This document shows, in pieces, positions 24,262 through 33,000 of a stretch of 37,758 bases of DNA. A program made the translations under genes and the position numbers. Under the pieces are notes generated by a model, which did no database searches, was not told the DNA's origin, and saw only the letters and a list, made by a program, of their open reading frames with translations. How positions within the stretch are numbered: position 1 is the stretch's first letter; each line of letters starts with the position of its first letter. Origin of the DNA: Muribaculaceae bacterium (GTDB taxonomy: Bacteria; Bacteroidota; Bacteroidia; Bacteroidales; Muribaculaceae); contig VSPN01000025.1 in the NCBI GenBank assembly GCA_009775355.1, forward strand, positions 1-37,758, in the 5' to 3' direction.

Positions 24262-27200
24262 CTATCTGGCATTTGTGGTCTTTTCGGCTATTTTCGTTCC
24301 GTCGTCGTATACTGTCACTCTGATACATACTCCGTTGATCGGTCCGGGCAGTATGCTGCCGTCGGGAGCGTACCAGATTGTGCTGACCGGAATCCTGCCG
24401 TCTGACACGGCGAGGTCGGTTCCGCTGTTGTATACACTCAGATTGAATTCACGGCATATGTCGTTGGCCTCGGCAATGATCGTGTATGTTCCGTTCGGGA
24501 GACCGCCCGGAGTGGCGAGAGCGTCTTCGACAGTAAAATGTTCTGAAGTCCACGTCACTTCAGGATCCGCGACAAGAGCGAACGGCCCGCTCACGCTGTG
24601 GCTTGTATCACCCTCCTTGAGTATGAGAGCCGATGAGAACACGATGGCGTATGGGTTGTCGGCATATGCCTTGAGCACAGGGTATCCCCCGTGGCGGGTT
24701 TCCGAGAATGCTTCTCCGAGCAGTTCTGCTTTCAGATCGGCAGTGCTTACGGCTTCAAAATGGCGATCGGCCGGATATGCCTCTGCGGAACCGAACTGAG
24801 AGTCGAAATAAACGTCTGCTGTCGCACCTTCTTCGATTTGTCCCGTTATGTTTCCGCATGTAGAGGCATATGATGCGTCGGCACATGACACGTTGCCGAC
24901 GTTATATGCGGACTTGATCGTTGATCCTTTCTCGGCCAGACCGATCAGTCCTCCGGCGAACCTGTGGGCCGAGATGTCGGCCACGTTGTATGTGTTGCTC
25001 AACGCCACAGCTCCCGCGCCGATCAGGCCGCCGATGCAGACGGCGTCATCGGCTGTCGTTCCTGAGCTCATGACCTTGCCAACATTGAACGAGCATGACA
25101 CTTCTGTGATTTGACCATCGGTGGAGTTCACTCCCGACAGTCCGCCGGCAAATCCCGTTTCTGTCACTGTAGTGCCGGTGTTCATGGCCCGTTCGAGCGA
25201 TCCCTTGAGACCTCCGGCGATTCCTCCGGCGTATATGTTGGCTCGTATGTCTCCGTGGTTGGCTACGTCGGTCATTACCACACCGCGTTCGGCGTCGCCG
25301 ACTATGCCGCCGGCGAACCCACGGCCGGCTTTGATGTTGCCGTGATTTACGCAGCGTGAGATATCCACATCCGGCATGCCGGATAATCCCGCGATTCCGC
25401 CGGCGTTCGACATGCCTGCATTCACATTGCCACGGTTGATGCAGTCTGCGACTGGGGCTGCGTTGAACAGGTAGCCGATTATGCCACCCGATGTGTCGGT
25501 GCCTGCGTCAACATTTCCGTTGTTCTCGCAGTTCTTTATGGCGAAGTCGCTTGCCTGATATCCGATTATGCCTCCGGCACTCGAGTTTATGGCGGAGATG
25601 TCGCCGTTGTTGACACAGTCGCTCACCGGAAGACGGCAGGATCCGATGATTCCGCCTGCGGTCGTTGTTCCGCTCGTTACTTTGCCGAAGTTGGCGCAGC
25701 CTGTGATCCAGCCTCCGGTCTCGCCTCCGTTTCCTCCGGCGATGCCACCGGCCTGACCGGATCCGGCCTTGACTTCCGCACGGTTTATACATCCGGTGAA
25801 GCGTGCGCCCGTCAGCACATATCCCGCTATTCCACCGCTAAACACACGTGTGCTCTCCACTGTCCGTGAGTTATTGGTGCATCCTGCGATCAGTCCGGCG
25901 CTGCGTCCGGCAAACGAGCCTGTGTTGTCATGGCCGATGAATATGCATCCCTCTCCCAATGTCAGGTCGCTGATCATTGATGACTCGCCTGAAGTGCCGA
26001 TCAGACCGACATTATCGCCGCCGTCATCATTCGCGGAAAGATCACATGTCACGTTGTCGATCGTGAATCCCGCTCCGTCGAGTGTGCCCTCGAAGCGTCT
26101 TTGGCCTGTGCGGAACCACGGATGGAAATCCGCATTAGAGAAATCCACGTCTCCGCCGAGTCTGAAATGCTCGTTGCGGAAATCCACGTCATGGATATCG
26201 GTAAATTCTGCAACGCTGTTCCAGTCTTGGATTGTAGTGATGATCCAGGGAGCGGTCACCGAGCCGTCGCCTTGGGCGAGAAGCCGACCGGGCGAGAACA
26301 GAGGTATATCTTTGCGCCACTCTCCCGATACAAATGTCAGTGTGTCGGATGAAGCTTTTGAAGCGTCAGCAGCCAAGAGCGTCTGGCCGTCGGTGGTGAA
26401 CTTCCCGCATGTTGCCGATACTGTCGTGTTGCCTGGCAAGCCGATGGTGGCTGGGCGCCTGATAAAGAACCGGGTGTCTTCGCGGTCTTCTGTCTCGAAT
26501 TTTACGAATGTTGAAGCGAGGAACCGGGCGAGCGGCTCGTTTTCGAAATCCTTTATCAGCGGATATCGGCCGGCTTCGACTGAGAATGTCCCGCTGTCAA
26601 GCCCTTCGGGAAGTTTCCCGCCGGTAAGACCGGAGGTAGTGAGCCCGGTCACTCCCGGATGGCGTGAGTCGGCGGCTGCGCATGTAGCTGTCAGTTGGGA
26701 GTCAAAGTAGACGTCGCGAAGTGCGTTTTCTCCGTTCTTCTGTGTGCCGGCGACTGCACCGTGAAGCTCGGTCTGTCTGGTTTCGTGGCATATGCCGGCG
26801 GATATGGAGGAACTTATTGTGCCTTGTTCGCCGTTTTCGCCCACAAGTCCGCCTGTGATACGCGGAGAGATGACTGATGCGAGATTGACAGATTCTGTCA
26901 GACGTCCGTAGTTGACGCCGATGATTCCGCCGGCGGCTCCCATACGGTCTGATCCCGGAGATGCAGCGCTGAAGTGGGCGTTGGTGACGTCGCCTGCGTT
27001 GAGACAGGCCTCGATTGAGCCGAGATTTGCTCCGGCTATGCCGCCTGCGTAGTTTTTGCCGCATCCTATTGCCCCTGCGTTATATGATTTTCTGATCACG
27101 CCGGTGTCGTAGTTGGCTGCTGCTATGCCTCCGGTCTCGCTGCCGATGGCGAGCACGCGGGCGAGGTTGCGGCAGTTCTCCACAAGTCCGTAGTTCTGGC

Positions 27201-30123
27201 TCACCAGAGCGGCCACGTGCGATCCGGCTGTCACCGAGCAGGAACTGTCGATGGTGAGGTTGCGTATCTGGCACTGGCGCCCCGTGAATAGGAAGAATCC
27301 GGCCATGCGGGTGTCGGCGTCGGGCATTGTCGGGTTGCCGTCGGAGTCTGCGCGTACACGGTCTGCCTTCCAGTTTCTGATCGAGTGTCCGTTGCCGTCG
27401 AAGATGCCGTTGAAAGCACGGTCTACTCCCTGCGACGAGAATCCGATGAAGTCGTCTATGCCGCTGAAGTCGAGGTCGGCCTCAAGGCGGAAGTGTGTGT
27501 CGGTGTATCTGACGCCCTGTATGTCGACCGCATTCGAGAGTCGGGTTATGTCTCTGACCGAGCGGATCAGGTAGGGTGATTCGGCTGTGCCCTCGCCGTC
27601 ATATTCCTGGGGAAGTATCTTGAGGAAGAATGTCTTGAACCGTCCGTCGCTCTGTATCCCCATGAGAGTGTCGCACACGGCTTCTTCGGCGGTGATGCGT
27701 GCGCGGCCGCCGTCGATGCGCATGCCGTGGCCTGTGTCTGACAGGCGTCCGGCCGTGTATAGTCTCCATTGTGTTCCTTTCGATATGTCAAGAGTGAAGT
27801 CGTTGCGAACGGTGTTTACGTCATCGCCGGGCGAGAGTATGAACGTCGATGCGGCGAGACGTCCGCCGATTGTGTTGGCGAGTCCGGCGGGCACCGGATA
27901 TGATCCGGTGCAGTAGTCCCATTCCTCTTCTGTGAGAGTGGCGGACGGTTGCCCGGAGGTGAGATCTGCGGTAGGCACGCCTCCTTCTGCGTCTGTCTCA
28001 CGGCCTATGGTCTGGCGGTCGTACATGCATCCGGTCACGACTGTCTTGTCTGTGGCGAGCGATACGAATTCATTGCCTGTGCGGTTTATGTCGCACTGAA
28101 GCATTCCTGTCACAAGCGAGTTCTCGATGCGTGGTTCGTCTGTGCCTGAAGGGCGTTTGTTGACTTTGCCGACGAGTCCGGCTATGTTGGCTGCGTCTGC
28201 CGATTCGACGCGTCCGGCCATCATGCAGTCGGCGATCTTTCCCGCGCAGAGCATTCCGGCAAGTCCGCCAAGCGAGGAAGTCGGAGTGGTTCCGGCGGGG
28301 GAAGACGACGATATATTGCCGGTGAAGACGCAGCCGCTCATGCGGCCGTATTGGAAATATCCTGACAATCCGCCTATTGTGGCTGTCCCGAATGTGTCGT
28401 GGATGCTGCCTGCGGCTATTGCGTTTCTGACTACGACGGTGTCGCCTGTCAGCGAGCCGGCGATTCCGCCGGTGATGCAGTTCTTGGATGCTGTGGAGAT
28501 TTCGGCGACGCTCTCGGAATCATGGATGCAGCCCCAACCGATTCCGGCCAGTCCCCCGACGTAGTTTTTGCCTGAGATGGTGCCTGTAAAGCGGGAGTCT
28601 CTTATTGAGCCTTTGAAGTATCCCACAAGTCCTCCGATGTTCATGTTGCCTTCCGAGATCCGGCCGTTGTTGACAATGACGCGTTCGATGCGTCCCTCGG
28701 AGTGTGCGGCGAGACATCCGGCCTTGTTCTTGGTCAGTGATATGCGCGGACTGTTGAGGGTCAGGTCGCGGACCGCGCCCTGCTGTCCGATTATGCCGAA
28801 GAGTCCGGCATTGTCGTTCGTGCGGCGGTCGATGTTGAGATTGTCGATGCTGTGTCCGCCGCCGTTGTATATTCCGCAGAATGTCACTGAGGCGTCGTGG
28901 CCTATGGGCATGAAGTTCGGAGTGTCGGCGAGGTCTATGTCGGCGGTCTGCAGGAAGTGCTTGCCGGAGAACGCCTTTTTCTGTGTGGTGTATTCTTCTC
29001 CGTAGTTGGTGGCTGATGAGAGCTGACACAGGTCGGCGGCGCTCCTGATCAGATATGGCGAGCTTTCAGTGCCTTCGCCTTCGAGCGTCAGGATGTTGGT
29101 GAATGCCGCGAATGTCTCGGGCACCTCTATGACGCTCTTCTCGAGCAGGTCATAAATCGCACCCGGACTTGCGCCGCTCGACACTGCCCAGCGATCAAGA
29201 GTGATGGTATTGCCTTCCCATTTGCCCGGCACTCCTTTGGAATTGAGCTTCAGTTGTGTAGGCGAGACGTAGTCGGTCACGGCCCAGTTGAAGAACTTCT
29301 TCTCGCTACCGTTGGGCTGCCGCTGCACGGCCACTTTCGTATATGCGGCCATAACGGATCCGTCGGGCGAGAGTGTGAGTTCTACGTCGGCCGTGTTGTT
29401 GTAGAAGTTTTTAATGAGTATCTTGTTGAGGTTCTCGCGGACAAAGACGACAGGATAGCTGTTGATCTGAGCCTCTCCCTGTTTTGTCAGGGAGTGGTCG
29501 GTCATGGTGGCTTTGGCAGGATATAGCGCCTCGCGGTAGCGGACCAGGGCTTTCCCCTTGTTTTCTCCTTCGAGCACGAATGCTCCCCAGTTGCCTGTGG
29601 TCAGTGAGCCGTCGGCGTTGATATCGAATTCGATCTCTTCGTTGACATAGTAGACCATCAGATCCAGATCGCAGGGTATTATCTGGAGGTCTCCGTATTC
29701 TTCGTGTGTGATTATTGTCTGACGTGGAAGAGTTACTGTTCGGCGTGCAGGGTCGAGCGTGCCTGTCACTGTCGTGCCGAGATCCATCAGGTTGGAGATC
29801 TCGACTTTGTTGTCGTTGCCAACTGAAATGTCAAGCCAGTAGTAGACTGGATTTTCGGGTGTGACGTATCCGAGAGCCATATAGTGCCCGGTCAGCTGAC
29901 TCCGCAGTTCTTCAGGATCGGAGGGCAGTTGCGTCGGTCGGTTTTCCGTTTTTTTTCTTACCATCTCCGAACAGGCCATTTCTGTCTGACGCAGTGAGGG
30001 TGACAGGCTTTGGCTTTCTGTGTGGGGTTTATCCTCCGCTCTGGTTGTCGAAGGGGGATAAACGCCTGAAATCCACAATATTATAAGAAATATTGAATGG
30101 ATCGGGAACGTTGTCCGTTTCAT
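24262..30123 (-). CDS. Giant GLUG-repeat surface protein with T9SS-like tail
   Basis: The 1953-residue secreted protein has a signal peptide (1-29). A beta-rich N-terminal region (70-340) is followed by three GLUG blocks, each beginning with a GxGTxxSPYLIRS-like phrase: 348-710, 842-1190 and 1283-1820. Each block ends in a YDRQ or VYFDSQ motif. The third block is a regular array of about ten units of roughly 22 residues (AGGIxG...V..C.N.G.V.A), predicted to fold as a parallel beta-helix. Residues 1905-1953 (VSTIWYAPDG...INGVCIRVTVYDDGTKIAEK) look like a type A T9SS sorting domain. GLUG proteins are often adhesins or surface stalk proteins, and no enzymatic motif is visible. The target is unknown. 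It has its own promoter and terminator, so it is a single-gene unit. Confidence 0.88.
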   Translation of the reverse strand: MKRTTFPIHSIFLIILWISGVYPPSTTRAEDKPHTESQSLSPSLRQTEMACSEMVRKKTENRPTQLPSDPEELRSQLTGHYMALGYVTPENPVYYWLDISVGNDNKVEISNLMDLGTTVTGTLDPARRTVTLPRQTIITHEEYGDLQIIPCDLDLMVYYVNEEIEFDINADGSLTTGNWGAFVLEGENKGKALVRYREALYPAKATMTDHSLTKQGEAQINSYPVVFVRENLNKILIKNFYNNTADVELTLSPDGSVMAAYTKVAVQRQPNGSEKKFFNWAVTDYVSPTQLKLNSKGVPGKWEGNTITLDRWAVSSGASPGAIYDLLEKSVIEVPETFAAFTNILTLEGEGTESSPYLIRSAADLCQLSSATNYGEEYTTQKKAFSGKHFLQTADIDLADTPNFMPIGHDASVTFCGIYNGGGHSIDNLNIDRRTNDNAGLFGIIGQQGAVRDLTLNSPRISLTKNKAGCLAAHSEGRIERVIVNNGRISEGNMNIGGLVGYFKGSIRDSRFTGTISGKNYVGGLAGIGWGCIHDSESVAEISTASKNCITGGIAGSLTGDTVVVRNAIAAGSIHDTFGTATIGGLSGYFQYGRMSGCVFTGNISSSSPAGTTPTSSLGGLAGMLCAGKIADCMMAGRVESADAANIAGLVGKVNKRPSGTDEPRIENSLVTGMLQCDINRTGNEFVSLATDKTVVTGCMYDRQTIGRETDAEGGVPTADLTSGQPSATLTEEEWDYCTGSYPVPAGLANTIGGRLAASTFILSPGDDVNTVRNDFTLDISKGTQWRLYTAGRLSDTGHGMRIDGGRARITAEEAVCDTLMGIQSDGRFKTFFLKILPQEYDGEGTAESPYLIRSVRDITRLSNAVDIQGVRYTDTHFRLEADLDFSGIDDFIGFSSQGVDRAFNGIFDGNGHSIRNWKADRVRADSDGNPTMPDADTRMAGFFLFTGRQCQIRNLTIDSSCSVTAGSHVAALVSQNYGLVENCRNLARVLAIGSETGGIAAANYDTGVIRKSYNAGAIGCGKNYAGGIAGANLGSIEACLNAGDVTNAHFSAASPGSDRMGAAGGIIGVNYGRLTESVNLASVISPRITGGLVGENGEQGTISSSISAGICHETRQTELHGAVAGTQKNGENALRDVYFDSQLTATCAAADSRHPGVTGLTTSGLTGGKLPEGLDSGTFSVEAGRYPLIKDFENEPLARFLASTFVKFETEDREDTRFFIRRPATIGLPGNTTVSATCGKFTTDGQTLLAADASKASSDTLTFVSGEWRKDIPLFSPGRLLAQGDGSVTAPWIITTIQDWNSVAEFTDIHDVDFRNEHFRLGGDVDFSNADFHPWFRTGQRRFEGTLDGAGFTIDNVTCDLSANDDGGDNVGLIGTSGESSMISDLTLGEGCIFIGHDNTGSFAGRSAGLIAGCTNNSRTVESTRVFSGGIAGYVLTGARFTGCINRAEVKAGSGQAGGIAGGNGGETGGWITGCANFGKVTSGTTTAGGIIGSCRLPVSDCVNNGDISAINSSAGGIIGYQASDFAIKNCENNGNVDAGTDTSGGIIGYLFNAAPVADCINRGNVNAGMSNAGGIAGLSGMPDVDISRCVNHGNIKAGRGFAGGIVGDAERGVVMTDVANHGDIRANIYAGGIAGGLKGSLERAMNTGTTVTETGFAGGLSGVNSTDGQITEVSCSFNVGKVMSSGTTADDAVCIGGLIGAGAVALSNTYNVADISAHRFAGGLIGLAEKGSTIKSAYNVGNVSCADASYASTCGNITGQIEEGATADVYFDSQFGSAEAYPADRHFEAVSTADLKAELLGEAFSETRHGGYPVLKAYADNPYAIVFSSALILKEGDTSHSVSGPFALVADPEVTWTSEHFTVEDALATPGGLPNGTYTIIAEANDICREFNLSVYNSGTDLAVSDGRIPVSTIWYAPDGSILPGPINGVCIRVTVYDDGTKIAEKTTNAR

Positions 30124-30130
30124 AATTTGA

Positions 30131-30166
30131 TAGGTTTAAGGTTTGTTATAGGTTTAAGGTTTGTTA
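30131..30166. repeat. 18-base perfect tandem duplication in GLUG gene leader
   Basis: TAGGTTTAAGGTTTGTTA occurs twice without a gap at 30131-30148 and 30149-30166. It lies in the transcribed leader, a few bases upstream of the GLUG start codon. The copy number could vary between strains. Confidence 0.7.
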
Positions 30167-30215
30167 TTGGCTTCCTCTTGTAAAGTGAGGCTTTTGAGCG
30201 TGCAAGGCTCTTTCG

Positions 30216-30246
30216 CAAATTTAGTTTAAAAGTTGTTAAATGCAAA
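30216..30246 (-). promoter_or_regulatory. Promoter of the GLUG protein gene
   Basis: On the minus strand TTTG (30246-30243), exactly 19 bases, then TAAATTTG (30223-30216). This is a full match to the Bacteroidota consensus. It implies a leader of about 85 bases carrying the 18-base tandem repeat. Confidence 0.85.
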
Positions 30247-30297
30247 AATATTGTGAATAAAATGCTGCTGGATTGCGATATTATTAACATATGTAAA

Positions 30298-31023
30298 TTA
30301 TTCCGCGCCGCGGAGGTGGCGTTCCCAGTCGGCGCGCGAGCCGCTGAAGACGTTGAGGTCGACGTCGCCGCGTATGCCGGGCACTTTGCCGTGGTGGTCG
30401 TGCTGCCAGTAGGTCCAGTCGCTGTTGGCGGAGTTGTCGGTGAACTGGCAGATCCATAGCCTGGCCCCCTCGAAGTCAGGCAGGAGGTATTTTTCGTAGC
30501 CGGCCCGGTTGGAGTAGAGTGTCACGCTGTGGCCACGCAGGTTGAGGTATTCCACCATCAGCTGCAGCCGGGCGCGCACGGTGTCGGGGTCGACGCCCCG
30601 GGCGTTGCCGTGCTCCTCGACGTCGATGGCGAGTCCGAGGTCGAGGGGGCGGTTGCCGGTGACGCGCAGCAGGTTCTTAGCCTGTTCGATGCCGTCGCGG
30701 TCGAAGCGGAAGTAGTGGTAGGCACCGGTCTTGAGGCCGGCGTGGCGGGCTTTCTGATAGTTGAGCGCGAAGTTCTCGTCGCGGAAGTCGGTGCCTTCGG
30801 AGGCTTTGATGAACACGAAGTCGTAACCGGCGCGGGCGGCAGCGTTGAGGTTGGCGTAGCCGTTGTGGGCCGATATGTCGAAGCCGCGCACGGGAAACCG
30901 CTCCGGATCGACATAGGGGGGAGTGGAGACATAGGTGTGCCACGCCCACCAGGCCGCGCCGCCGAGGAGCAGCGTGACGAGCAGAAACCATCCGGCTACG
31001 ATTATGTCTTTTTTCGGTCTCAT
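30298..31023 (-). CDS. Membrane-anchored GH25 lysozyme (muramidase)
   Basis: GH25 enzymes cleave the beta-1,4 bond between MurNAc and GlcNAc in peptidoglycan. Starting at the ATG at 31023, the 241-residue protein has a short basic N-terminus and one membrane segment (about 8-28) without a cleavage site. The GH25 barrel follows. Landmarks are GFDISAHNG with Asp49, FVFIKASEGTDF, GAYHYFRFD, LAIDVEEHG with Asp134 and Glu136, and GDVDLNVF with Asp222; all four acidic active-site positions are present. A GTG at 31053 would add ten residues and overlap the upstream gene by four bases, which is also possible. It is co-directional with and directly follows the membrane protein gene. A role in cell-wall remodelling is more likely than phage lysis. 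Confidence 0.9.
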   Translation of the reverse strand: MRPKKDIIVAGWFLLVTLLLGGAAWWAWHTYVSTPPYVDPERFPVRGFDISAHNGYANLNAAARAGYDFVFIKASEGTDFRDENFALNYQKARHAGLKTGAYHYFRFDRDGIEQAKNLLRVTGNRPLDLGLAIDVEEHGNARGVDPDTVRARLQLMVEYLNLRGHSVTLYSNRAGYEKYLLPDFEGARLWICQFTDNSANSDWTYWQHDHHGKVPGIRGDVDLNVFSGSRADWERHLRGAE

Positions 31024-31049
31024 TGCAGGCTGTGTGTCCGGGGCCGCTC

Positions 31050-32780
31050 TCACCGTGCGGGGGCAGGGGCGGGGCGCGTTCTTATATATAACGTGTAATC
31101 GGCGTTTTCGGACACCGCACGGTAGTGTTTTTTTTCTATGTAGCGGGCCATGACGGCTGATTTGGCAGGGGTGTGGAAGCGCCCCTGGGGCGTGTCGTGT
31201 CCGAGGGCGAAATCTTGTGAGGGTGTGCCCAGCGTGGCTCCGAGTGTCTTGAACCGCAGCACCATTATATATTGCGGCGCGGAGCGGGTGTCGAGTCTAC
31301 GCTCCAGTTGTGCGGCGGAAAGCAGCTCGGGCCATGAGCATCCGATTGCGGGCACTGTTGCGGTGAGGTGGTTGAGCATCGGAGCCGAACCGTAGACGAG
31401 CAGCGTGTCGCCCGGCGAGGTGTGCCGCCGCAGCGAGTCGGTCAGTGCGTTTATCCTCGCGGCGCGGGCTGGCGATGTGCGTATGCCGGCGGCGGTGGGG
31501 GAGTCTATGCGCCCTGTCATCCGGCTCATCGGGGTGTCGTCGAAGTATGTTCCTCCCGCCGCGAGGCTTGCCGCGCATGTGGCGAGCAGGGCGACCGCGC
31601 AGAGCAGTGTCGCGCCTTTCGCCGTCTGTCGGTAGAAAGTCACGGCGACGGCGAGCGTCCCCCACAGTATCGGGGTGCCGGCGTTGTAGATGCCGTTGTC
31701 CGAACCGAGAGGGAGTATAAATGTCATCAGCAGCATTGCAGCTGCCGGAATCCTCAGGTCGCGGCAGCGCAGGGCGAGCGCGGCTCCGGTCACTGCCGTC
31801 GCTGTCAGAGCGGTCATTATGTCGGCACGGAGGAGTACCCATATGGCTGCGGCGGTGAGTGCCGCGCCCGCCGTGAGACGTATTGCCGCCGCGAGTCTTG
31901 TCGCGCTTTTTGCGGTGGCACGCAGGGTCAGGAGCCACGCGGCGTATAGCAGTATGAGTTTCAGGGCGGTTTTGCCGATACTGACCCATGATGAGATCTG
32001 GGCGTCCACGAGGCTCGACAGGCCGTGGGTGGATTCCGCGCCGGGGGTGGCGGCGGTGTCGAGCAGGTCGCGTATGGTGTCGGCGAGCAGGGGGAGGTGG
32101 CCGCACGCGGCGGCGGCAAGAAGTCCGGCGGAGAGTCCGGCCATCCAGCCCCCGAGCCATGCCAGTGAGCTGCGGGCCGTGTCTCTGCGTGCGGGCAGGG
32201 GGATCAGGATCACGAAAAAGATCTCAAGCACGTTGGGGATGCGAGTGAGGGTGTTGATGCCGGCGGCGGCACCCGACAGCAGCAGTAGTGCGGCGGTGCG
32301 TCGGCGAGTGGATCTTTCTTCGCGCGAATCGTGGCTGAGAGCTTTCGCGAGCAGTGTCAGCGACATCAGGGCGAGGAGGATGGTGAGCAGATCGTTGTAG
32401 AATGTCAGCGGGGAGCCCCACGCTCCGGCGGTGACGAGCAGCGACGTGATCAGAACGGCGATGAATCGTCGCGGCACGCGGATCAGATTCCAGACAAGGC
32501 AAGTGCAGAGCACGTTGCATAGCGCGCCGGCCAGGCGCAAGGCGAGTATCGAGCCTCCGGTCATGGCGGCGACCGCGCCTCCGGCGAGTCCGCTGAGGTA
32601 GTACATGAAGTTGTAGCCCGTGGCTTCGGGATGAGTAAAGATGTTGTCGTAGAAGGTCATGTAGAAGCCGGAGTCGCAGAGCTCGAATCCGCACAACACC
32701 GCCGGCAGTTGCATCAGAGCCGTGACTGCGGCGATCACGCCGAGTCCGGATCCGCTGTCAGATCTAAGTTTCATCCTCAT
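31050..32780 (-). CDS. Polytopic membrane protein, GT-C/GT39-like
   Basis: The 576-residue protein (start at the ATG at 32780, or 574 from the ATG at 32774) has about ten hydrophobic segments and a soluble C-terminal part (about 450-576). FELCDSGFYMTFYDNIF near the N-terminus places acidic residues after the first membrane segment, as in GT-C fold glycosyltransferases. PGDTLLVYGSAPMLNHLTA in the tail resembles periplasmic domains of GT39-like proteins. The substrate cannot be inferred. The frame extends upstream through a REP-like element, which I exclude as non-coding. The promoter at 32786-32816 lies so close that the message is nearly leaderless. It shares the leftward transcript with the lysozyme gene. 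Confidence 0.65.
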   Translation of the reverse strand: MRMKLRSDSGSGLGVIAAVTALMQLPAVLCGFELCDSGFYMTFYDNIFTHPEATGYNFMYYLSGLAGGAVAAMTGGSILALRLAGALCNVLCTCLVWNLIRVPRRFIAVLITSLLVTAGAWGSPLTFYNDLLTILLALMSLTLLAKALSHDSREERSTRRRTAALLLLSGAAAGINTLTRIPNVLEIFFVILIPLPARRDTARSSLAWLGGWMAGLSAGLLAAAACGHLPLLADTIRDLLDTAATPGAESTHGLSSLVDAQISSWVSIGKTALKLILLYAAWLLTLRATAKSATRLAAAIRLTAGAALTAAAIWVLLRADIMTALTATAVTGAALALRCRDLRIPAAAMLLMTFILPLGSDNGIYNAGTPILWGTLAVAVTFYRQTAKGATLLCAVALLATCAASLAAGGTYFDDTPMSRMTGRIDSPTAAGIRTSPARAARINALTDSLRRHTSPGDTLLVYGSAPMLNHLTATVPAIGCSWPELLSAAQLERRLDTRSAPQYIMVLRFKTLGATLGTPSQDFALGHDTPQGRFHTPAKSAVMARYIEKKHYRAVSENADYTLYIRTRPAPAPAR

Positions 32781-32785
32781 GTCGG

Positions 32786-32816
32786 CAAAGTTAGCAAAAA
32801 ACGCCCACAACGCAAA
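32786..32816 (-). promoter_or_regulatory. Promoter of the GT-C-like gene, almost leaderless
   Basis: On the minus strand TTTG (32816-32813), exactly 19 bases, then TAACTTTG (32793-32786). This is a full match to TTTG-N19-TAnnTTTG. The expected start of transcription falls at or within a few bases of the ATG at 32780, which favours either leaderless translation or use of the ATG at 32774. Confidence 0.8.
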
Positions 32817-32825
32817 ACCGCCCGC

Positions 32826-32858
32826 CGCCCGGGAGCAGCGCCTCTCTGAGGCGTTGAC
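32826..32858 (+). repeat. Solitary REP-like half-element, R type (copy R4)
   Basis: GGGAGCAGCGCCTCTCTGAG is identical to the RAYT-flanking R halves except for one base in the hairpin loop (TCC to TCT), so the stem CGCCTC/GAGGCG is preserved. It lies in the divergent intergenic region, just upstream of the promoter at 32786-32816. It is 14 kb from the RAYT gene. Confidence 0.78.
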
Positions 32859-33000
32859 CACCGCCGCGTCGCCTCTGCGCCTCCGCGTCCCTATGCGGGA
32901 GCCCATCGAAGCAAGCCCCGCGACCTGATACGCAATAATTGTGCCGGTTCTTACGTAATTGCTTTAGGTCAGTCGGCTATTGCCGCATCCATGACCGCAA

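Noticed and set aside
30243..30262. A possible Rex operator near TTGTGAATAA
   Set aside because: Only one half-site of TTGTGAANNNNTTCACAA is present; the second half is missing. A similar half-site at 47-56 has the same problem.
32781..32906. N-terminal extension of the GT-C-like protein to 32906
   Set aside because: The extension reads through the REP copy R4 and the promoter and gives an Arg-rich sequence. The ATG at 32780 or 32774 is more plausible.
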